From: Gambelia wislizenii
Taxonomy: Eukaryota; Chordata; Lepidosauria; Squamata; Crotaphytidae
Assembly (NCBI GenBank): GCA_030847615.1
Contig: JAUMIR010000001.1
Coordinates: 255,443,187 to 255,507,186, forward strand
Reading direction: 5' to 3'
DNA: 64,000 nucleotides
In this document: piece after piece, positions 44,006-53,882 of the stretch
Position numbering within the stretch: position 1 is the first letter of the stretch
Layout of the letters: each line of letters opens with the position of its first letter
Made by a program: the position numbers and the translations under genes
The notes under the pieces: generated by a model
Told to the model about the DNA's origin: nothing
Seen by the model: the letters and a program-made list of their open reading frames with translations, nothing else
Database searches by the model: none

Positions 44006-44795
44006 TCATATAATCATAGAGTCTGAAGGAGCCTCTTGGGCCATCGAGCCCAACCCTCTGCTCCATGTAGGATCTCCAACTAAAGCATCTCCAGCAGGTA
44101 GCTGTCCATTCTTTTTTTGAAGTTGTCCAGAGAAGGAGGCCCCACCACCTCTCTAAGCAATTGGTTCCATTGCCAATCCACTCTCACTGCCAAAAAGGTC
44201 CTTCTAATATTCAGTTGAAATCTACTGTCCTGTTACTTCAAACCATTAGACCTGGTCCTACCCTCCAGGGCACAGAAAACAGGCCTGCCTCCTTCTCTCT
44301 GTGACAGCCCTTGAGGTATTTAGAGTATGGTCACATCACCCCTCTGTCTTCTCTTCACTAAGCTAAACATGCCTATTTCCTTCAACCTTTTTTCATACAT
44401 TTTGTTCTCCATATCTCTTATCATCCTTGTTGCGCTTCTCTGAACCTACACCATTTTTTCTATATCCTTCTTACGAAACATCCAGAGCTGAACGCAGTAC
44501 TCCAGATGAGGCCTGACCAGTGCAGAACTGTTACTTCCCTCAGCTTGGAAACTACACTTTTATCAATGCAGGCTAAGATAGCATTTGTCTTCTTTGCTGC
44601 AGCATGACATTGATGGCCCATGTTCAATTTATGATCAACAATAATCCCAAAGTCATTTTCACATGTAGTACTACTGAGCCATATTGGAAGACAACTGCAT
44701 TTCCTGGTAAGCAAATATGACAGCTTGAGTGCTGGAAAAATGTAATGTCTCTGCAACTGAAGTGCTACCTTGGAAAAAGATACTGATTCAATCAA
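44006..44795 (-). mobile_element. CR1-like LINE fragment, older (minus strand)
   Basis: Starts with 'taatcatagagtctgaagg', then 'gggccatcgagcccaaccc' and 'ggaggccccaccacctctc'. The minus frame 44460-44795 has FGIIVDHKLNMGHQC, KTNAILACIDKSVVSKLREV and TVLHWSGLIWSTAFSSG, the CR1 pol C-terminal region. It is more diverged than the CR1 copies at 14.9 and 29.9 kb. Confidence 0.88.
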
Positions 44796-45360
44796 TAACA
44801 GACAAATAACACCATCGCACAGCTGCCTAATGATAAGCCTGGTCCTGAAAGCCTGATATATATATTTTTGTCTTACTCTAGTTTCTCACTGAAATCAAAT
44901 TTTGATGCTGCCTAAATTATAGAGATTTTAATAATGGTTGTCATCATGACAATATATTTTGCTATAATTTCAGTGCCAATAAAAATATTGACTTTCAGCA
45001 TGTAGGCTACATGTGTGTGTTTGAAAAACTGAGACAGCTGGTGTGTTCATTACAATGAACTCCAAGATTCCCTTGGAGCTCTCTAATGTAATGAAGTCTT
45101 TCTTTCCTAACTGCCAAAATGCAAGACACTGTGACTGCTGATTAGAGATAAGTGATTTTAAAAGTTCCCAGAGTGGGTGGATGAGCTGAATTAAATGTCT
45201 AAGTTTAAAATTCCTTATATGAAAAGCACATCAGACCTCTGACATTTGTAAATAATCACTGGAATGAGGTGACAGCATGCAGCTAGCTCTTTGATATGGG
45301 GTGGGGAGATCTTCGAATGTTCATGAACAACAAGAAAAAATGTGTTGAATCTAATAATCT
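44796..45360. other. Intronic sequence, nothing recognised
   Basis: AT-rich stretch without a recognised exon or repeat. Confidence 0.4.
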
Positions 45361-45970
45361 GGGGACGCAGCTACATGGGAGAATTTGTAGTGAAAAATAG
45401 TGACTTACCTCCCTTTCGCTGCAGTACCCATTTGTGCCCACAGCACATTTGCAAGCTTGGAATGGAAAATTTTGCAGTTTACATCCATGAAAAAAAAAAA
45501 AAGGTGGCTGCGAGTGAGTTGAGTCTGGAAAAATCTCCCTCCATTCACCCCCTTTTCCCCCTTAAAGTGATAGATGCAGAAGAGCTGTTTTCCACTTTAA
45601 AAAACCTTCATACTTTTGCTCTGCTGCTTTACTGGCTGAACAATCATGCTGGCAAAAACAAAAACAATGGCGGCTCCAGCACTGCAAGCCCTCCCTTGCA
45701 AGCCCACCCCCTCTGAGGTCTGACCAATCAGCTTTCAGCTCTGCTGTGCCCCCTTTTTGAATTGGTTGTACAGATGACCTATTATGCACATTTTCACCCC
45801 AAATTTTTTTAAAAGCATCACAAGAAACAGCGAAAGCTGTTATCACAGTCTATTTGGAGTTTTCAGCCCCCCCTTCTGAATATGGCGAATCCTGGTAGGA
45901 GGTCATCTAAACTAAAGGTATTCTACCTGCATTCTTGCCAGATTTTTTTTTTGTCACGTAGATGATCCCT
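45361..45970 (+). mobile_element. Non-autonomous hAT-like element, copy 2
   Basis: Left end ggggacgcagctacatggga and right end (reversed) agggatcatctacgtgac. Collinear with 9662-10242 along its length, including 'aatctccctccattc', 'aacaatcatgc', 'aacaatggcggctc' and 'gagttttcagccccccttc'. No transposase. TSD not confirmed. Confidence 0.6.
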
Positions 45971-46108
45971 AAGTGTATCAGAAATCATGCTGATGACTAA
46001 ACTCTTTGGGGTAGTTTAGTTCTCTTTGTAGACTTGTTAAGCAGTATGCAAAGTCTTACCATACATCAGGTAAACCTTTTTGCTGGGATGTTTGATAAAA
46101 TGGATGTT

Positions 46109-46436
46109 CAGTACAATTCCTGTATCTGTGGGACTGGTACCCACAGATTCACTTACCTACCTCTGAAAAAATATGGACTCTCTAGGCATCTTCTAGGACC
46201 CCCAGCATGATTTTATGGTATGCTTCCACCAAAAGCTGACCATAGAGTCATGCTGGACGACCTAGAAGATGCCCAGAGAGTTGTTCTTTCTAGGAATCTT
46301 TAGGTCCTCCAGTGTAACTCTATGGTATGCTTGGGCTGGAAATAGTTCATTTTAATAGGGTTTGCTATTATCCACAGTTTCCCGTATCCATGCTAATTCC
46401 GGGAACTTATCCCCCATGGATATGGGGGTCGTACTG
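46109..46436. mobile_element. MITE with Tigger/MER2-like ends, 328 bp
   Basis: Left end cagtacaattcctgtatctg and right end (reversed) cagtacgacccccatatcc. TA follows on the right (46437-46438), but the left flank is 'gtt', so that flank may be mutated. The interior has two related blocks ('tctctaggcatcttctagg' and 'agaagatgcccagagag') that are themselves inverted. Confidence 0.65.
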
Positions 46437-46438
46437 TA

Positions 46439-48755
46439 CAAGCTTCCATCTGCTTTCTGTTAGTGAACCTTGACATGAAAACTGGGTCGTCATCTTGCCC
46501 TTCTTCACTGACTTAACAGGGCAGATCTACTTAGCAAAAGTATATAGGACCCACCTATGGCATATATAATTTTTTTGGTCTTTTAGAAGCCTTTGTACCT
46601 GTAGTATAAAGGAAACATGCATACATGAATACATTTTGAAACTAAAAGTTAGAAGTATTATGCCATGCATGAACATGAGCACACTAATGAAAATGTGGTG
46701 TTTTGTTTTAGTCATAAGCATCACATGGCTTTAATCGTCACATTAGCATAGAGGTCCTAACCATGTGTGTTTAAACCTGTAGGCCTGTTGTTAGGATTCT
46801 TAAATAAAAATGAACAGTTTCTTCAGCATGGGCAATGTTAAACAAAGTTACTTTTGGGGGCTACAACTTCTAGAATCCCTGAGCTAGCATGACTGTAGTC
46901 CAAAAACACCTTTTTCAAATTATTTTGTTGAAACAACAGGATTTAAGCAGCATGGCTATGCTTAGGAGTGCGAAGACAGCTATTTAAATATGAGTGACCA
47001 CTCCAAAGTACAGTGCAGATCTGTTGGAATCATGTAGTTACCTGAATATGCATCCATATGGACCTTTGTTTCAATTACATTTGCATTGCACCAAAAAGCA
47101 CAAGTTAGCATAAAGTAATTCCATTTGTTTAAATCATTGTAAAGTTGATGGAAGGGTCTTGACATTGGATTGACACAGGAGTTGGATGCATGGTCAGTTG
47201 CTTCCATGGTAGGCATCAAACTCCACAAAGATTCAATAAACCAACATGGGTTGTACGGATTGCCCTAGAGAGATCCCATTTAAATGGAAAAGGGGAAAGA
47301 AGATATCAAGATCGTGTTTTTAAAAAATCCTGTTTCTCAAGAGGTAATGATGTTATTCTGTCACAGCAAAGACTATCAAGAGTTTTATGACACATTAAAG
47401 ACTAACAGGTTTATTATGGCATAACCTTTTCTAAACTGTGATTTGGTATCTTTCCTTTCCACCAAGGGTCTCAGGATAGCACACACAGCCCTAAATTCAA
47501 TTGTTTTTTCTAATTAAAGTAGACCTATCAAATCAATCAATCGAATGGTAAGTCAAAACCTATCTAAATCCCATTTATTTACAAGTTTGGACTAACAACT
47601 GGATTTAGGCCATTGGCTTCATTATTGCTCTGAGAACAAACATGTGAGTAGGTTAGGCTAGACTCTACAATGACTTGACCAAGGTCATAAAGGGACTGAA
47701 CGGGGAAGCAATGGTGCTGACTTTGATAGAACAAATCTCATGCTTGTCTACTCAGAAGTAAGCCTCACTGAAATGAATGGATCTTGTTCGCAGGTGTGTG
47801 TGTTAGGAACACGGTCTGAATTTCTCACATTCAACCTACTTATGGCTGGTTAACTTAAATTACAGAGACAGGAGGCTTTCTCTGTTTCCCAGTACACAAT
47901 ATGATTCTGTCAATAAGCCTTTTTCCAGGCAGTGGTAGATAGCAATTTCTCTTGTTAATCGACATATTCAATATGGTTGCTTTGAGATTCCTTCCTTTTA
48001 GAATTCTCTTCTGCCCCACAGACATTCCTTTTTAAAATGAAGCATCAACACTGAGAGAGGGGGAAAGCTTTAAAAAAAATAACATTCAAATTTAAGATGT
48101 TAGACATCATTTCTACCAAAAGTCTTTCTGCTGTTGGCAAGACCGTGCTTGGTGTTTCTTGCTTCCCTCTACTGGTAGAAAGATAAAAGGCACTGTACGC
48201 TTAAGAGGTTTGATGCATAACTATGGGGGGGGTGGGGAGTTGGTGACAGTGCCTCCAACATTTCTTTCTAAAAGGTATTCAGGGCTCAGCTGAAAGTTTT
48301 GAGGAGAAAATGTTGTCTTGAATTTTTGGCAGGTTTGAAAGGCCAAACAAGCTTACCCTTTTTGCTGTTGCTAATTTTGTTGCAGTGCTGCCATCTGGTG
48401 GCCCTTATTTCCCCTTCCAGGAATGTCCCTGTGAAAGATGCTACAGATCCTATTGAGCCATTGGCAAGGAGCACAAGGGAGGAAGGAGGGAGGGAGGGAG
48501 GGAGGCTGCCTTCTCCCCAGGCATCAGTTGCCACTTCCCAAGAAGGCCTCCTGGGAACCTGGCTTTTGCTCCTTCCACAACTAATGGAACCTGGCTTCTG
48601 CCCCTCCCTCCTTCATTTTTGCTACCTACAAGCACATCAACAAACTCCTGGAGCGAAGGTTGTCTTGCCATTAGTAATCTCATTTATCAATACCCAGAGT
48701 AGTTTGCACAGAATTTAAAAACCACTTCTCCAGTGTACAGCACTCAAGTCTATAT
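46439..48755. other. Intronic sequence with dispersed repeat traces
   Basis: No exon was recognised. At 47375-47435 there is a minus-strand trace of the 'gttagtcttt' repeat seen at 43423. At 47733-47808 the phrase 'tgcttgtctactcagaagta' with 'agcctcactgaaatgaatgg' resembles a common dispersed repeat of unknown class. A (GGGA)n tract lies at about 48478-48504. Confidence 0.45.
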
Positions 48756-49028
48756 CGATAATGCAGGGCCAGCTTAACCATACCACCAAATCAACATCTG
48801 TGGGGGGCCTCACACAGCTAGAGGGCCCCACCTCGACCATCCTAACCCTCCTCCTGAAAAAACCTCCTGCTGGCTTAAAAAAAAAAAAAAACACCAGCAT
48901 CTCCCAAATTAGAAAGGGAAAGACGGAGCTTTCTTTGTGTGGCTGAAGCTGGCGTAGGTTTGTTGCTCCCTTGCCCCCTCCTCCTATGATCATCAAAAGG
49001 CAAGCCAGCCAAGTGTGTGTCAGACAGG

Positions 49029-49223
49029 GGTGAGCGCGCACGCGCGCGTGTGTGTGTGTGTGTAGACATCTCTTTCCTTCTCTTTCTCCCCTGCTCTCTC
49101 TTCAGAAAGGGCTTCTTTCTTTCTTTCTCTCTCCCTCCTTTCTCACTTTTTATCCCCCGTTTCTCCCTCCCTTCCTTCTTTCTCACTTTTTGTCTATCTC
49201 TCTCCTTCCTTCCTTCCTTCCTT
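49029..49223. repeat. Microsatellites: (CG)n(TG)n and pyrimidine tract
   Basis: 'gcgcacgcgcgcgtgtgtg' at about 49034-49063 is followed by CTTT/CCTT-rich sequence to about 49223. It explains the Phe/Ser/Leu-rich frames. Confidence 0.9.
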
Positions 49224-49229
49224 ATGTGA

Positions 49230-49889
49230 GAGCCATTGGGCTAATGGGCAGCCTTTTCAGCTTGGTGTGTCAAACTTCACCAAAAAACTGAGCATAACTC
49301 GAGTGGTGTGTCACTTAGAGACAAAACATTATTTCGTGATATTTACTGTTTAAATAACATAAATGTATACAGTTGCCCCTCCACATTCACGACTTCACCT
49401 GTTCGCAGAAAGTCTCCAACCCGCACGTTTCCCCCATCCCTTCCCAAGGCACCAACGGGCTTCTCATGAAGCCTGTCGCTGCCTTGGCAAGGGGAGGATG
49501 GAAAATCTCCCACCCACACACTTTCCCCCCAACCTTCCCAAAGCCCCGATGGGCTTCAAAGCCCTGGAGCCCCCTCGGGAAGGCCGGGGACAGGCCTGGC
49601 AGACTCCCGCCAATCCAGCCGCTGCCTTACCCGGCCTTTCTGAGGCGGCTCCGGGGAAGCAGGAGGCCTCAGGGGTGGTGGTGGTGATCGGGGCGTTGTA
49701 GCCCCGTCCACCACTTTCCTTCCCCCTCCCACCCTCCCTAAAGTGGTGATCAGGGCTTCGAAGCCCCATCCGCCACTTTAGGGATGGTGGTGAGGTTGCG
49801 GGGGGGAGGGGGAAGGAGGCCTAGCTGCGTGTCACCACAGATGGCTACGCACGCCAGTGGTGACACGCGTGTCATAAGTTCGCCATCAC
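49230..49889 (-). mobile_element. Candidate hAT-like element (ends 'cagtgatggcgaa')
   Basis: The reverse complement of the right edge begins agtgatggcgaacttatgac then 'acgcgtgtcacc', a dispersed hAT-type end. The left edge near 49230 ('gggctaatgggcagcc', 'ggtgtgtcaaac') may be its partner. A MITE-like end cagttgcccctccacattc preceded by TA occurs at 49370, so another insertion may lie inside. G/C-rich direct repeats ('cgccactttagggatggtgg' type) occupy 49680-49800. Confidence 0.4.
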
Positions 49890-50029
49890 TTTTTCTTTAC
49901 CAGGGAACCCCTTTAAATATCTTTCGTTGCCCTAAGAAACTCAAGTTTTAAAACCCTAATAATAATAGCTAACAACAAAAACAATACAATTACACCATCC
50001 ATTAAACTTTCCCTCAGAGACACTCTTGC

Positions 50030-50215
50030 TTCTTCCTGCAAGTTTGTGGCTGGAGTGGATTGAATGGCAATGTGCAGGCCAAGTCAGCCAGCCAGCCTTT
50101 GCCTTGGTTCCTGTCACATGGCTACTCCACTACAGGGAGGAGGTGGGCCAAGCAGCCTTCAAGCCTTTGTGGACCGCCTGTAAGGACATCACGGACCCTA
50201 GGTTAAGAACCACTG
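50030..50215 (+). mobile_element. hAT-like 3' part (same family as 560-785)
   Basis: Shares 'cagcctttgccttggttcc', 'ggaggtgggccaagcagcc' and the terminal 'ggttaagaaccactg' with 560-785. The left end was not identified. Confidence 0.55.
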
Positions 50216-50330
50216 GGCTAGAGAATGCTGGAAAAGGAACAATGCAACCAGACCTTGAGAAGGGTGCTGGCAGGGGGATTCTGGGAGATGTAATCCAAAA
50301 GTAACTTCCCCAGGCTCTGAATGCAACCTA

Positions 50331-50960
50331 GAATCATAGAATCATAGGGCTGGAACAGACCCCAACAGTCACCCCATCCAATCAGCTTGTGCCCTGCAGG
50401 AACACACAATCAAAGCCCTCCCGACAGATGGCCATCCAGCTTCTGCTTAAAAACTTCCAAAGAAGGAGGCTCCACCACACTCCCAGGCAGTGCATTCCAC
50501 TGCCAAACACCTCTTAGTGTCAGGAAGTTCTTCCTAATGTTTAGGTGGAATCTCTTTTCCTGGAGTTTGAACCCATTGCTACGTGTCCTCGTCTCTGGAG
50601 CAGCAGAAAACAAGCCTGCTCCATCCTCAGTATGACATCCCTTCAAATATTTAAACATGGCTATCATGTCACCTCTTAACCTTCTCTTCTCCAGGCTAAA
50701 CATACCCAACTCCCTAAGCCGCTCCTCATAGGGCATAATGGCTTCCAGACCTCCCACCATCCTTCTCAGTATCTTTCTTGAATTGTTGTGCCCAGAATTG
50801 GACACAGTATTCCAGGTGAGGTCTGACCAAAGCAGAATGGAGTGGTACTATTACTTCCCTTGATCTAGACACTATACTCCTATTAATGCAGCCTAGAATT
50901 GCATTGGCATTTTTTGCTGCTGCATCACACTGCTAACTCATGTTTAGCTTGCAGTCTACT
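50331..50960 (-). mobile_element. CR1 LINE fragment (minus strand)
   Basis: 3' end tagaatcatagaatcatagg at the left. The minus frame 50410-50805 has [40 protein letters not shown] and RKNFLTLRGVWQWNALPGSV. It continues to 'gcattttttgctgctgcatc' near 50930. It is of intermediate divergence between the 14.9 kb and 44.0 kb copies. Confidence 0.93.
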
Positions 50961-51089
50961 CTTTCTTTCTTTTTTTTTTTTAGGAAATCTACACCATTAT
51001 GTTAATTGCTATTTTTAAAAAAATATGATGTTAGTGCCTATAATATAGTTTTAAACTAAATTATTGGTGGCAAATTACCGTATGTAATA

Positions 51090-51329
51090 CAGTAGCCCCC
51101 CCCCCCTTATCCAATGGAGAGTGGTTCTGTGCAGGCATGGATTCTGAAAACCATGGATAACAGTGAACGCCATTGAAAATAATTGGACTTCTGGTTTAAA
51201 ATACCATAGAGTTGCCTTGGAAGGCCTAGAAAATGGCTAGGGAGGACACCTTTACTAGGAAGACTCTATGGTAGGTGTACTGTTTTGTGTCCCATGGATA
51301 ATGAATCTGTGGATAGGGGGGTCCTACTG
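51090..51329. mobile_element. TA-flanked MITE, 240 bp
   Basis: TA at 51088-51089 and 51330-51331. Ends cagtagcccc...ttatcc and, in reverse, cagtaggacccccctatcc. The interior has 'ccatagagttgccttggaag', unlike the other MITEs with similar ends. Confidence 0.8.
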
Positions 51330-51347
51330 TAATCTGAACATCCTGTA

Positions 51348-52254
51348 CAGTTTCCCCTCCACATTCGCGAACTCGACATTCGCGGTTTCGGTTATTCGAG
51401 GTTTTGGGAGGCCCCCCACGGGCCCCCCAAAACCGCGAGACGGGGCCTCTGGAGGCCCCGTAAAAGCCCTTGGAGGGAGCAGAGAGGGCCGGGGAGGCCT
51501 TCACGGGGCCCTCGGAGACCCTCCGGAGGCCCCGTGAAGGCCCTGGGAGGGAGGGAGGAGGGCCGCGGAGGCCTTCACGGAGCCTTCCAAGGCTCCGTGA
51601 AGGCCCCGGGGAGGGTGGGGGGAGGCGATGGGGAGGGTGGGGGGAGGCCGCGGAGGCCTTCAGTGGAGCCTTGGAAGGCTCCGTGAAGGCCCCGGGGAGG
51701 GTGGGGGGAGGCGATGGGGAAGGCTCCGTGAAGGCCCCGGGGAGGGTGTGGGGAGCCCCCGGGGAGGGTGGGGGACAGCCGCGGAGGCCTTCACGGAGCC
51801 TTGGAATGCTCCGTGAAGGCCACGGGGAGGGTGGGGGGAGGCGCTGGGGAGGGTGGGGGGAGGCCGCGGAGGCCTTCGCGGAGCCCTTCAAGGCTCCGTG
51901 AAGGCCCGGGGGAGGATGGGGGGAGGCGATGGGGAGGGTGGGGGGAGGCCACGGAGGCTGCGGAGGCCTTCATGGAGCCTTGGAAGGCTCCGGGAAGGCC
52001 CCGGGGAGGGTGGGGGGAGGCGCTGGGGAGAGTGGGGGGAGGCCACGGAGGCCTTCACGGGGCCTCGGGAGAGTCTCCGGAGGCCCTGTGATGGCCTTGG
52101 GAGGGAGTGGGGAGCCCGGGAAAAGCGAGGATGGGGCCTCCGGCGGCCCCATGGTCGCTTTAGCGGGAGAGGGGAGGGCAATCAATATTCGCGGTTTTTT
52201 GACATTCGCGGGGGTCCATGGAACCTAACCCCCGCGAATGTGAAGGGACAACTG
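51348..52254. mobile_element. TA-flanked GC-rich MITE with palindromic tandem array, 907 bp
   Basis: TA at 51346-51347 and 52255-52256. Ends cagtttcccctccacattcg and, in reverse, cagttgtcccttcacattcg. The inverted ends continue with 'cattcgcggttt' motifs on both sides. The middle, about 51470-52110, is a GC- and CpG-rich tandem array. All long frames here are repetitive Gly/Arg/Pro translations and are not genes. Confidence 0.82.
51470..52110. repeat. GC-rich tandem array with hairpin units
   Basis: Irregular repeats carry 'gaggccttcacggagccttg' followed by its reverse complement 'ggctccgtgaaggcc', then 'ccggggagggtggggggagg'. About six units can be counted. Each unit can fold into a hairpin. 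The G-runs (ggggagggtggggggagg) are G-quadruplex-like. Confidence 0.85.
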
Positions 52255-52361
52255 TACTGTGAATAGGCTAGGTTACATTGACCTGAGATAAACATATGGG
52301 GCCCCAAAAATAAAGCATTGCAGGGGCCCCCAAAATTCCTTAAACTGGCCCTGGGATAATG

Positions 52362-53337
52362 TTATCTTGGTTGGTTACTCAGATAAAGCTCAGCGGAATG
52401 TTCTAGTTTGGTAAAGTACCAGGAAGAGAGGAGGAGGAATTATTTAATCCTGTTTTGGGGGGCTGTTCAGAATATTTTGCAGCCACCCTCTCCCCATTGC
52501 TGTTTCTGTGCCTTCTTTTTCTTTGTGTCATTCTTTCTTAAGAAACCTCAAAGACATTATGAAATCTCTCCAAGGACTAGCACCTTGTTTGAGGATTAAT
52601 GTGTTGCCTCAATTAATAAAACAAGCAGTTTAGCATTCAAAATATATAATGTCCTTCTTGACGATCAATAAAAACCCTACAAGGGGTACAAACTGCTTGG
52701 GTAACAGACCTAGATACCTCTGTGGCAGACTGAAATTGCAGTAGCATTTGGTGTTGTGCCTTCTTTAAAGCTACTTCAACCTCTTTGAAAGAAAATATAT
52801 ATAAAGCAGTATGTAGATTTCATTTCACTCCTTCTTGTTGTCATTAATTAATGAAAATGTATCTTATCCCTGGAGTGGATGTGAACAGAGAGGAACTTTA
52901 ATTCATTTGGGGTTAATTGCTCCAAAATAAGAGATTTCTGGGACCAGGTATTGAGTATAATAGGTAAATTCACACCCCAGCAAATTAACAATGATGATAG
53001 CCTATTATCATTATCTGTTTTTACAAACAGTAATGAACACTAGCGTCATAAAAGTCTTAGATCTTTTATTATCAATGGTTAAAATAGTTATAGTAAAGGG
53101 ATAGAAAAATGCGGAGGAAGTGGATCTTCTTGCACGGTGGAGGAGGCTGTAGGATGTGGCATTAAATGAAAAGTTAACTGCTAAGGGTAAAGTTCTTAGA
53201 GGTGAAACTAGGAGAGAAAGGTTTGCTGAGTTACAGCAGCCATGTATTGCTTTTATAAATAATATATTTGCTATCCTGAAACCATTCGTGTTTCAACATA
53301 AATACTGGAAAGATTTGTTATGGAATCCCTGATACTT
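52362..53337. other. Intronic sequence, nothing recognised
   Basis: AT-rich, single-copy-like. No exon or repeat was recognised. Confidence 0.4.
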
Positions 53338-53585
53338 TGTTGCTGTTGTTCTTGTTGCATGCCTTCAACTTGTTTCCAACTTATGGTGACCCTAAAGCAA
53401 CCTTATCATGGGGTTTTCTTTGTAAGATTTGTTCAGAGGGATTTGCTACTGCTTTCCTCTGAGGCTGAGAGAGTGTAACTTGCCCAAGGTCACCCAGTGG
53501 GTTTCCATGCCTGAGTGGGGATTCAAACCCTGGTTCCCAGAATCACAGTCCAACACTCAAACCACTACATCACACTGGCTCTCTC
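53338..53585 (-). mobile_element. tRNA-derived SINE (minus strand)
   Basis: Reverse complement matches 10561-10797: B-box-like 'ttcaaaccc' read in reverse, 'acttgcccaaggtcacccag', 'ttatggtgaccctaaagc' and a 'caacttgtttccaac' block. Tail sequence 'gttgttcttgttgcatgcc' lies at the left edge. Confidence 0.92.
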
Positions 53586-53646
53586 CTGATACCTTACTTT
53601 TTGGAAAAGGAAGATTCAGGATTATTCAATGGGGAAAAAATTAATA

Positions 53647-53880
53647 CATTCAGCCCTCTGTATCCACAGACTCTGCATCCATGGATTCAACCAACCATGG
53701 TTCAATATTCCCCCCCAAAAAAATTCAAAAATCCAAAAAGCAAACCTTGATTTTGCTGTGTTATATAAGAGACGCCATATTACTGCCCCATTATATATGA
53801 TGGGACTTGAGATTCCATGGATTTTGATATCCATAGGGGATTCTGGAACCAAATGCCAGCAGATACTAAGGGCCCAACTG
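53647..53880. mobile_element. TA-flanked MITE, 234 bp (same family as 32804-33033)
   Basis: TA at 53645-53646 and 53881-53882. Left end has 'cagccctctgtatccacag'; right end reversed is cagttgggcccttagtatct. Interior 'aaaccttgattttgctgtg' is shared with 32804-33033. Confidence 0.85.
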
Positions 53881-53882
53881 TA

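Larger units (their letters stand above)
48764..52353. mobile_element. hAT-like element with 8-bp TSD, enlarged by nested insertions
   Basis: Left end cagggccagcttaacc and right end (reversed) cagggccagtttaagg are clear inverted repeats. The flanks are cgataatg (48756-48763) and ggataatg (52354-52361), seven of eight identical. 8-bp TSDs are typical of hAT elements. Subterminal sequence also pairs in style ('ggggggcctc', 'gagggcccca' against 'ggggccccaaa'). No transposase was seen. Inside lie microsatellites, a hAT-like stretch at about 49230-49889, a hAT tail at 50030-50215, a CR1 at 50331-50960 and two TA-flanked MITEs. Confidence 0.75.

Noticed and set aside
51348..52254. Possible CpG island or promoter
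   Set aside because: The CpG richness is confined to a MITE interior with a tandem array, and no host exon starts nearby.
51226..52266. Several long overlapping Gly/Arg/Pro-rich reading frames on both strands
   Set aside because: All come from one GC-rich palindromic tandem array inside a TA-flanked element. Frames open on both strands at once are a product of composition.
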